Shown here: positions 26,136-33,007 of the stretch, one piece after another | How positions within the stretch are numbered: position 1 is the stretch's first letter | How the letters are laid out: every line of letters starts with the position of its first letter | Assembly (NCBI RefSeq): GCF_001420005.1 | Contig: NZ_LJAK01000001.1 | Span: 372,001-436,000 of the forward strand | Direction of reading: 5' to 3' | Source of the DNA: Loktanella sp. 3ANDIMAR09 | GTDB taxonomy: Bacteria > Pseudomonadota > Alphaproteobacteria > Rhodobacterales > Rhodobacteraceae | DNA length: 64,000 bases | Made by a program: the position numbers and the translations under genes | Notes under the pieces: generated by a model | What the model was told of the DNA's origin: nothing | What the model saw: the letters and a program-made list of their open reading frames with translations, nothing else | Databases searched by the model: none

Positions 26136-27280
26136 AGGTCGGATCGGTTTAACTGCCGGTCCAGCCTATAGCCCAGATCGGATGGCAGGTCGTCATAGCG
26201 GGCATGAACCAGATAGTGATTCCATAGCCATCCTAGAACCTGCCGCCGCAGTGTCTTGTCAGGCTTCCAGTCGGTTGACCGCCTTATGGCGTGGTCAAGG
26301 TCTTGTGCATTGCGCGCACGCAAGACAAGCCCGTCGATATCATAGCAGGCATTGGCCAGAATGATGGCCGGGCGGTCCATCAGCACAGCTTCGAGTCCGA
26401 CTGTCGAATTCAGCGTGATAACGGCCTGTGCGCCCAGAATCAGGTCCCGGGTCACGTTGGTATTGGCAAAGACCACCCGCGGATGCGGGGTGATGTCACC
26501 CTGCACGGACAGTGGAAAACTGGGGTGTTCCTTGATGACGAAAACCCGGTCCAGATGCCGTTCGGCGGCATCGCGGATGACGTTGTAGAATTGGTGCATG
26601 TCGCGCACCCATGGCGAATGCAGCGTGACCTGCATGTCGGACGGGACTTGAAACGCGACAAAGATATAGCTGTCCGGCAACGCGATCGGGTCGGGCCCTT
26701 TGGCCTTGGTCGCCCGCTGGTTCAGCAGGTCAGGCAGCCCGGGCGCTGCAAAATCGGTGTCGCTGTTCAGGTAGAAGGCAGGATCGCGCGGCACGCTGTT
26801 GGCAGCGTTCAACCCATGCGGGTCGATTTGCAGTGTGCCGGGGAAAAACCCGGCCTCGATGAACAGACGTTCGCGGTTCAGGCGGTCCGCCACGCTGGCC
26901 AGCACGGATTCGGGGAACAGCGATCCGTTATAGATCAGCGCCGCCCTGTCGGGATCGTCCGACAATTGCGCCGCAAGCCGGTATTCAAGCAGCCGAGCCT
27001 CGACCGCCTTGAGCCAGCCGTACACCCCCCCGATGACCCGGTTCCCGAATACTGCGGGCAACCGGATTCGTTTGCGCGTCAGGTTGCCCGCAACAAGATC
27101 ATGTGCGGGATCGCGGATGGCGCAGCACAACGCAGCCAGCACGCCGCGCCAGCCCTGCGTGCCGTGCAGGGCCCGCAGCGTCGCCCCGGTCCCGGTCTGC
27201 ACGGTGTCCGACAGGGCCCCGAGGGCCCCGTCGAAGTGTTGCACGACGCCGGTATCCAGTTTCAGCCAGCGCCGTGACAT
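26123..27280 (-). CDS. Capsular polysaccharide biosynthesis-like protein
   Basis: 385 residues, soluble. VIKEHPSFPL and, further on, GAQAVITLNSTVGLEAVLMDRPAIILANACY resemble the C-terminal part of KpsC/KpsS-type capsule proteins (PF05159), where the Ser-Thr-x-Gly-x-Glu segment is part of the sugar-nucleotide site. The N-terminal third is not recognisable to me. No capsule gene cluster surrounds it, so the product is unknown. It lies immediately downstream of the peroxiredoxin (3 bases between them), so they may be cotranscribed. Confidence 0.62.
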   Translation of the reverse strand: MSRRWLKLDTGVVQHFDGALGALSDTVQTGTGATLRALHGTQGWRGVLAALCCAIRDPAHDLVAGNLTRKRIRLPAVFGNRVIGGVYGWLKAVEARLLEYRLAAQLSDDPDRAALIYNGSLFPESVLASVADRLNRERLFIEAGFFPGTLQIDPHGLNAANSVPRDPAFYLNSDTDFAAPGLPDLLNQRATKAKGPDPIALPDSYIFVAFQVPSDMQVTLHSPWVRDMHQFYNVIRDAAERHLDRVFVIKEHPSFPLSVQGDITPHPRVVFANTNVTRDLILGAQAVITLNSTVGLEAVLMDRPAIILANACYDIDGLVLRARNAQDLDHAIRRSTDWKPDKTLRRQVLGWLWNHYLVHARYDDLPSDLGYRLDRQLNRSDLQNR

Positions 27281-27283
27281 GGG

Positions 27284-27940
27284 TCAGTCAGCCTTGAGCG
27301 CGGTTTTGCGCAGGTAGGGCAGAACGGTGGTGAATTCACCGAATTTTGCCTTTGCGTCGGCGTCCGACACGGTGGCCGGAATGATCACGTCGTCGCCCAC
27401 GTTCCAGTTGGCAGGTGTCGCCACACCGTTCTTGGCGGCGGTCTGCAGGCCGTCCAGTGCGCGCAGCACCTCGGCAAAGTTGCGACCGACGTTCATTGGA
27501 TAGACCATCGACAGCTTCAGCTTCTTGTCGGGGCCGACGATGAAAACGGCGCGCACGGTGGCGGTGTCGTTCGGCGTGCGTCCGTCAGGCAGATAGGCCT
27601 CGGCCGGGAGCATGTCGAAGGCCTTGGACAATGCCAGATCGGTGTCGGCGACGATCGGAAAGCCGGGATTTGCCCCGCTGGCTGTCTCGATGTCCTTTTT
27701 CCACTTCTTGTGGTCCTCGACACCGTCGACGCTGATGCCCAGCACGTTGGTGTCGCGCTTTGCCCATTCGTCGGCGAGTTGAGCGACCGCACCAAATTCG
27801 GTGGTGCAGACAGGCGTGAAATCCTTGGGGTGGGAAAACAGGATGGTCCATTTGTCGCCGACGAAATCGTGCAGGCTGATCGGTCCGTGATCGGTTTCAA
27901 CGGTCAGGTCGGGGATCGTGTCGTTGATGCGCAGTGCCAT
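27284..27940 (-). CDS. 1-Cys peroxiredoxin (Prx6 type)
   Basis: 218 residues from the ATG at 27940. The peroxidatic Cys is in FTPVCTTEFG (about residue 46), with a Pro and Thr before it. No resolving Cys is seen where 2-Cys enzymes have one, and the C-terminal half has VYPMNVGRNFAEVLRALDGLQ, the Prx6 hallmark. It reduces hydroperoxides in the cytoplasm. Followed by the capsule-type gene after 3 bases; divergent from the aldehyde dehydrogenase. Confidence 0.9.
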   Translation of the reverse strand: MALRINDTIPDLTVETDHGPISLHDFVGDKWTILFSHPKDFTPVCTTEFGAVAQLADEWAKRDTNVLGISVDGVEDHKKWKKDIETASGANPGFPIVADTDLALSKAFDMLPAEAYLPDGRTPNDTATVRAVFIVGPDKKLKLSMVYPMNVGRNFAEVLRALDGLQTAAKNGVATPANWNVGDDVIIPATVSDADAKAKFGEFTTVLPYLRKTALKAD

Positions 27941-28062
27941 GTCGTGATGTCCTTGTGCGATGATTGGTTGCTCTTCACATAGACATTCACGCCGGGGTTT
28001 CCAACGCTTGCGGGGCGCGACCGGCAGTGACACTCTCACCTCAATTCCCACAGGAGCCTGTC

Positions 28063-29502
28063 ATGCTGGACAAACGCGAATTCTATATCGATGGACGTTG
28101 GATGGGGCCCGCTGCCCCCCGTGATTGCGAGGTCATCGACCCCGCGACCGAAGAGCCATGCGCCGTGATTTCATTGGGCGATCAACGCGATACCGACGCC
28201 GCCGTGATTGCGGCAACCGCCGCCTTTCCGGACTGGGCCGCGCTGAAACCGGCTAAGCGGGCGGAATATTGCGCAGCAATCCTGGATCAATACCGCGCCC
28301 GCAAGGACGAGATGGCCGAGGCGATCCGCGCCGAGATGGGTGCACCCATCAAGCTGGCCCGCGAAAGCCAGGCGCCCTGCCTGTCGTGGCATTTGAAGAA
28401 TTTTCTGGATGCGATGGAACAGATCGACTGGTCCCGCCTCTTGGGGGATCATGCGCCCAACGACCGGATCGTGCTGGAACCCATCGGCGTGGTCGGGCTG
28501 ATCACCCCATGGAACTGGCCGATGAACCAGGTCACGCTCAAGGTGATTCCGGCGCTGTTGGCCGGCTGCACCGTCGTGCTGAAACCCAGCGAAGAAGCCC
28601 CGCTGTCGTCAATGCTGTTCGCAGAGTTCGTTCATGATGCCGGCGTGCCTGCGGGCGTGTTCAATCTGGTGAACGGTGACGGCGCGGGTGTCGGTGCGCA
28701 GCTGTCATCGCATCCGGATGTGTCCATGATCAGCTTTACCGGATCGACCCGTGCGGGCATCGCGATTTCCAAGGCGGCGGCAGACACGCTCAAGCGGGTG
28801 ACGCTGGAGCTGGGCGGCAAGGGTGCCAACGTGATTTTTGCCGATGCAGGCCCCAAGGCGGTCAAGCAGGGCGTGCTGCATTGCATGCAGAATTCCGGTC
28901 AATCGTGCAATGCGCCAACCCGGATGCTGGTCGAGGAGTCGATCTATGACCAGACGGTGGCAGAGGCCGCCGAGATCGCCCAGGGTATCAAGGTCGGCCC
29001 CACCGCCGAGGATGGTCGCCATATCGGTCCGGTGGTGAACAAATCGCAATGGGACAAGATCCAGAGCATGATCGAACGCGGTATTGCAGAGGGTGCGCGC
29101 CTCGTGGCCGGTGGTCCCGGTCTGCCGGAGGGCGTCAACCGCGGCTATTATGTTCGACCGACGGTGTTCGCTGACGTGCGCAACGACATGGATATCGCGC
29201 AGCAGGAAATCTTTGGCCCGGTGCTGTCGATCATTCCGTTCAAGGATGAGGCCGATGCGGTGCGCATCGCAAATGACACACCCTACGGATTGACCAATTA
29301 CGTCCAGTCCGAAGACGGGGCCAAGCGTAACCGTATGGCGCTGGCGTTGAAATCGGGCATGGTCGAGATGAACGGGACCTCGCGTGCGGCAGGCAGCCCC
29401 TTTGGCGGGATGAAAATGTCCGGGCGTGCGCGCGAGGGTGGCGTCTGGGGCATCGAGGAATTCCTCGAGGTCAAGGCGATCAGCGGCTGGTCCACGGACT
29501 GA
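28063..29502 (+). CDS. Aldehyde dehydrogenase family protein
   Basis: 479 residues from the ATG at 28063, with CAGGAGCC upstream. NAD-binding and catalytic features: TPWNWPMNQ, KPSEEAPLS, FTGSTRAG, the general base in ELGGKGANV, and the nucleophile Cys in NSGQSCNAPTRM; EIFGPVLSI near the end. Substrate not readable. It is divergent from the peroxiredoxin and ends before two striking palindromes. Confidence 0.92.
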   Translation: MLDKREFYIDGRWMGPAAPRDCEVIDPATEEPCAVISLGDQRDTDAAVIAATAAFPDWAALKPAKRAEYCAAILDQYRARKDEMAEAIRAEMGAPIKLARESQAPCLSWHLKNFLDAMEQIDWSRLLGDHAPNDRIVLEPIGVVGLITPWNWPMNQVTLKVIPALLAGCTVVLKPSEEAPLSSMLFAEFVHDAGVPAGVFNLVNGDGAGVGAQLSSHPDVSMISFTGSTRAGIAISKAAADTLKRVTLELGGKGANVIFADAGPKAVKQGVLHCMQNSGQSCNAPTRMLVEESIYDQTVAEAAEIAQGIKVGPTAEDGRHIGPVVNKSQWDKIQSMIERGIAEGARLVAGGPGLPEGVNRGYYVRPTVFADVRNDMDIAQQEIFGPVLSIIPFKDEADAVRIANDTPYGLTNYVQSEDGAKRNRMALALKSGMVEMNGTSRAAGSPFGGMKMSGRAREGGVWGIEEFLEVKAISGWSTD

Positions 29503-29509
29503 CCGCAGG

Positions 29510-29531
29510 CAGAGTTTTCGCGAAAACTCTG
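29510..29531. repeat. 22-base perfect palindrome, copy 1
   Basis: CAGAGTTTTCGCGAAAACTCTG. With the next copy it shares the core TTTTCGCGAAAA. It lies 8 bases after the aldehyde dehydrogenase stop, between convergent genes, so it may serve as a bidirectional terminator as well as being a dispersed element. Confidence 0.7.
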
Positions 29532-29537
29532 ACAGGG

Positions 29538-29559
29538 CCGATTTTTCGCGAAAAATCGG
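29538..29559. repeat. 22-base perfect palindrome, copy 2
   Basis: CCGATTTTTCGCGAAAAATCGG. Perfect over 22 bases; 6 bases separate it from copy 1 and 4 from the end of the RluA-type gene on the other strand. The flanks differ from copy 1 but the core is the same. Confidence 0.7.
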
Positions 29560-29563
29560 GGGA

Positions 29564-30211
29564 TCAGAACGGTGGCTTGGCGGAAACCTTGACCGGCAAG
29601 CCACCGTCCGGATGACGGAAAGCCAGCGATTCGCTGTGCAGCATCAGGCGCGGGTAATCCAGCGCGGCACCCGTTGCGTAGAACGGATCGCCCAGGATCG
29701 GATGACCGATAGCCAACATATGCACCCGCAGTTGGTGGGACCGGCCAGTCTTTGGCATCAGGCGCATCCGGGTTTCGTCACTCCCGCGTTTCAGCCGGCG
29801 CCAGTCAGTCACAGCGGCGCGGCCATTTGCATGGTCGACCATCTGGCGCGGACGGTTCGGCCAATCCACGCACAGCGGTAAATCGACAGTGCCCTTGGCC
29901 TCGGCCACCTGGCCGTGCACCCGGGCGACATAGGTCTTGCGTGTCTGCCTGTTCTCGAATTGCAGGCCGAGGTGGCGCTGCGCATGGGGCGTCAGGGCAA
30001 AGACCATCACCCCGGAGGTATCCCGGTCCAGTCTGTGCACCAGCAGCGCATCGGGAAAGACGGACTGCACGCGGGCGATCAGGCAGTCTGCCAGATGCGG
30101 GCCTTTGCCGGGGACGGACAGCAACCCCGCGGGTTTGTCGACCAGCAAGACCTGATGGTCATGGTGGAGCACCACCAGCGGGTCCTGTGGCGGGGTGTAG
30201 GTGTCGGTCAT
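29564..30211 (-). CDS. RluA family pseudouridine synthase
   Basis: 215 residues. LLVDKPAGLLSVPGKG is the family's first motif, and HRLDRDTSGVMVFAL carries the catalytic Asp. RKTYVARVHG and KTGRSHQLRVHMLAIGHPILGD follow, as in RluA/RluC/RluD. There is no S4 domain, so it is nearer the short RluA form acting on 23S rRNA or tRNA. The start overlaps the yggS-type stop as ATGA, so the two are cotranslated. Confidence 0.88.
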   Translation of the reverse strand: MTDTYTPPQDPLVVLHHDHQVLLVDKPAGLLSVPGKGPHLADCLIARVQSVFPDALLVHRLDRDTSGVMVFALTPHAQRHLGLQFENRQTRKTYVARVHGQVAEAKGTVDLPLCVDWPNRPRQMVDHANGRAAVTDWRRLKRGSDETRMRLMPKTGRSHQLRVHMLAIGHPILGDPFYATGAALDYPRLMLHSESLAFRHPDGGLPVKVSAKPPF

Positions 30212-30864
30212 CCCTGCGCGACCCGCTCGCCAAAGATCGCGGACCCGACACGGATATGCGTGGCCCCCAGCGCGATCGCGCTTTCAAAATCGCTGCTCAT
30301 GCCCATGGACAGGCCGGTCAGCCCGTTGCGCGCTGCAAGTTTGGCGAGCAGCGCGAAATGCAGTGATGGTTCCTCATCGACGGGGGGGATGCACATCAAT
30401 CCGCGCAGGGGCAGATCCAGCGCGCGGCACTCTGTAACAAAACGATCCGTATCGGCGGGCAGCACGCCGGATTTCTGAGCCTCTTCTCCTGTGTTCACCT
30501 GAATGAACAGATCGGGACACTGGCCTTCTTCCTGGGCGATTCGCGCGATGGTCTGTGCCAGTTTCGGACGGTCGACGGTATGGATCGCATCAAAGAGCTG
30601 TATCGCGCTGCGGGTCTTGTTGCTTTGCAGCGGGCCGATCAGATGCAGGTCGATGTCTGTGTAACGCTTTGCAAAATCTGGCCATTTTCCACTGGCCTCC
30701 TGCACCTTGTTTTCACCGAAACAGCGGTGGCCCTGATCCAGCACATGCGCCACCCGGTCGAGAGGCTGGACCTTTGAAACGGCGATCAGGGTGATGTCGG
30801 CGCGCGGGCGGCCTGCTTTTTCAGCGGCTTTGGTGATGCGGTCCTCAATCGTGGATAGGGTCAC
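30208..30864 (-). CDS. YggS family PLP-binding protein
   Basis: 218 residues, GTG start at 30864. The PLP-binding Lys is in LIAVSKVQP near residue 30; HLIGPLQSNKTR, HTVDRPKLA, FIQVNTGEEAQKSG and LSMGMSSDFESAIALGATHIRVGSAIFG complete the family pattern. YggS/PLPBP proteins balance vitamin B6 and amino acid pools in the cytoplasm. The start is written as GTGA together with the stop of a small upstream frame. Confidence 0.92.
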   Translation of the reverse strand: MTLSTIEDRITKAAEKAGRPRADITLIAVSKVQPLDRVAHVLDQGHRCFGENKVQEASGKWPDFAKRYTDIDLHLIGPLQSNKTRSAIQLFDAIHTVDRPKLAQTIARIAQEEGQCPDLFIQVNTGEEAQKSGVLPADTDRFVTECRALDLPLRGLMCIPPVDEEPSLHFALLAKLAARNGLTGLSMGMSSDFESAIALGATHIRVGSAIFGERVAQG

Positions 30865-30953
30865 TGGATGTCCTCTGTGCTGGGCAAAGATGCGGCCTCG
30901 TTGGTCAAATAGGACAGAACGGTGGCGGTGTCATGATGGGAAGCTGTCGGCAT
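30861..30953 (-). CDS. Possible 30-residue ORF coupled to yggS
   Basis: ATG at 30953, preceded by GAGGGA at 7 bases, runs 30 codons to a TGA that overlaps the yggS GTG as GTGA. The peptide is hydrophilic (MPTASHHDTATVLSYLTNEA at its start) with no recognisable family. The coupling geometry is what makes it worth listing; a chance frame is quite possible. Confidence 0.3.
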   Translation of the reverse strand: MPTASHHDTATVLSYLTNEAASLPSTEDIQ

Positions 30954-31094
30954 TGTGTGTCCCTCGTGCATCATTTGTCCGTGACCCCCTTACTGCGGGG
31001 CCAATTTCCTTGAGTGCGGGCCGCAACAGGCGCAAATACGCTGCAATGCCGGACAACTGGCATATTCGGGAATGCAAACACGAGGGAATTATCC

Positions 31095-32381
31095 ATGAAA
31101 AGCATCCTTCTTACCTCGACCGCGCTGGTTGCCTTTGCTGGCGCCGCGATGGCAGAGAGCCACGAAGCAATGGCACCGATGGCCGATGGCACGATCGCTG
31201 CTAGCGATACGCCGATGGAAGCACTTGGCGCCGCTGATGGCGTCGTGGTTGGTGCCGACGGTGAGTTCGGTTACAACGAAGAAGTCGAAGGCGGCTTCTA
31301 TTTTGACGGTGGCCTGTCGATCACGACTTCCGCTGGCATGAACATGGGCCTGACCGCTGGTCTGACCCTGGACATCGACCTCGGTTTTGGTGATGCGGAA
31401 TCGTCCAGCCTGACCGGTGAGGGTGGTGCTGGTACGTTCGGCGATATCTCCATCGACGCATCCGACTTTGTCGTGTTCGTCGAAGGCCAGGGCGCTGCAC
31501 TGTACGTTGGTGATACCGAAACCGGTGCTGCAACGCGTTGGTCCGGCACCACGAACATGGAAAACGACGGCTTCCTCGAGCAGGACGACGTTGATGATGG
31601 CGCAGACGACGGCGACTTCGTTGACGGCGTGATGCGCGGCGACCTGGAAATGGGTCCGATCGCAGCATCGCTGTCGTTCCTGCTGGTTGACGGCAGCGAC
31701 GATCAGGATCTCGACAGCCTCGATGGTCTGTCGCTGGGCGTCGAAGGCACCTTTGGCGGCTTCGTGATCGGTATGGCTTACCAGGAAGAGATTTCCGACA
31801 GCCTGGTCGACACAGTGTCCACCGACACCAACGCTGACGGCATCATTGGCGCATCCGAACTGGGTAACGACGATCCCGGCACCGTTGACGAAATCATCGG
31901 TCTGTACGCTGGTACGTCCTTTGCAGGCGCAGACGTCAAAGTCGCATACGCCAGCAACGAAACCACCAACGAAGACTCGCTGGGTCTGCAGGTCGACTAC
32001 CCGTTCGGTCCGGTTTCGGTTTCGGCATTCTACTCTGCTGAATCCGCAGTCGACGACAACTACGGTATCGGCGTCTCCTACGAGAACGGCCCGCTGGCTG
32101 GTGCAGCATACTTCCACGACGGTAACGACGAAGAAATCGGTCTGGAAGCATCCTACGTGCTGGGCAACGGCCTGACCATGTACGCCGGTTACATCGACAA
32201 CCGTGGCGTTGGTGACGACTACGAAGCCTATGCAGCGGCAACCTACGACCTGGGTGGCGGTGCTGAGCTGATCGCCGCTTACGGTGACACCGGTGACGAC
32301 TACACTGGCGCGAACGACGAGATCGGTAACTCCTTCGAAGTGAACGAAGGTGTGACGGTCGCAGTGTCCTTCACGTTCTAA
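31095..32381 (+). CDS. Outer-membrane porin with an EF-hand-like loop
   Basis: 428 residues. Signal peptide 1-20 (ending in AMA), then a very acidic beta-barrel protein of the Rhodobacter-type porin group, with alternating strands and a C-terminal VTVAVSFTF ending in Phe, the outer-membrane insertion signal. Unusual: residues 244-255 read D-T-N-A-D-G-I-I-G-A-S-E, an exact match to the 12-residue EF-hand calcium loop pattern. An acidic stretch, DDVDDGADDGDFVDG, lies in another predicted loop. Codon use is biased to one codon per residue, as in highly expressed genes. Followed by a strong terminator. Confidence 0.85.
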   Translation: MKSILLTSTALVAFAGAAMAESHEAMAPMADGTIAASDTPMEALGAADGVVVGADGEFGYNEEVEGGFYFDGGLSITTSAGMNMGLTAGLTLDIDLGFGDAESSSLTGEGGAGTFGDISIDASDFVVFVEGQGAALYVGDTETGAATRWSGTTNMENDGFLEQDDVDDGADDGDFVDGVMRGDLEMGPIAASLSFLLVDGSDDQDLDSLDGLSLGVEGTFGGFVIGMAYQEEISDSLVDTVSTDTNADGIIGASELGNDDPGTVDEIIGLYAGTSFAGADVKVAYASNETTNEDSLGLQVDYPFGPVSVSAFYSAESAVDDNYGIGVSYENGPLAGAAYFHDGNDEEIGLEASYVLGNGLTMYAGYIDNRGVGDDYEAYAAATYDLGGGAELIAAYGDTGDDYTGANDEIGNSFEVNEGVTVAVSFTF

Positions 32382-32406
32382 GCGATACACTCTCATTCGA
32401 GAGTCG

Positions 32407-32434
32407 GGGGCGGTCCGCAAGGGCCGCCCCTTTT
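32407..32434 (+). terminator. Intrinsic terminator of the porin gene
   Basis: 10-bp GC stem (GGGGCGGTCC with GGGCCGCCCC, one wobble) closed by a GCAA tetraloop and followed by TTTT. It lies 26 bases after the porin stop. Confidence 0.8.
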
Positions 32435-32501
32435 CGTTTCAGGGTGCTTATCGCGGGGCTGGGCTTGTGACAGGCTTGTGGCTTCGATAGATAATTAGGC
32501 A

Positions 32502-32939
32502 ATGCCAATTGCGCGACGGGGCCTAGACGTGACTCATGCCATCCGATCTGGCCGAACGGCCATAATCAGTCTGATGTTCGTGGCGTTGACCGGTTGCGGA
32601 CTTCTTGGATTTGGCGGGGGTGCATCGGCACCGGCCGCTGCCCCGTCCGGTCCTAACCCCTATCTGTATAATGCAAGCCTGCAGGTTCTGTCGTTTCTGC
32701 CATTGGAATCGGCCAATCAATCGACCGGGCAGATTGTCTATGGGTTCGGGCGCGCACCGGGTGCCGCGCAGTCCTACCGCGTGGTTGCGACGGTCACCGG
32801 CAATGCGCTGGATGCCCGGTCTTTGGTCGTGGATGTCCGGTCTGCCAGCGGGGCTGCATCAAGCGAAGTGCGGCGCGGCATCGAGGATGCAATCTACACA
32901 CGTGCTCGCGCACTGCGGATCGCTGACCTCGCGCCCTGA
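32502..32939 (+). CDS. DUF3576 family lipoprotein
   Basis: 145 residues from the ATG at 32502; a GTG at 32529 would give a more normal signal peptide. The lipobox is VALTGC, so it should be lipid-anchored. The rest ([21 protein letters not shown], then [13 protein letters not shown] and the C-terminal [20 protein letters not shown]-like end) fits the DUF3576 proteins that usually precede leuS in Rhodobacterales. Function unknown; the genetic link to leuS and lptE suggests envelope biogenesis. Confidence 0.72.
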   Translation: MPIARRGLDVTHAIRSGRTAIISLMFVALTGCGLLGFGGGASAPAAAPSGPNPYLYNASLQVLSFLPLESANQSTGQIVYGFGRAPGAAQSYRVVATVTGNALDARSLVVDVRSASGAASSEVRRGIEDAIYTRARALRIADLAP

Positions 32940-32962
32940 ATAATTCTGAACGTATTCTCTGG

Positions 32963-32985
32963 GCCGGGTTCTGTCCCGGCTCTTT
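32963..32985 (+). terminator. Weak hairpin before leuS
   Basis: GCCGGG/CCCGGC stem with a 6-base loop, then TCTTT, in the 68-base gap before leuS. It could end the DUF3576 transcript partially; the short stem makes this uncertain. Confidence 0.4.
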
Positions 32986-33007
32986 GTCATTAGAAAGTCT
33001 GATACCG

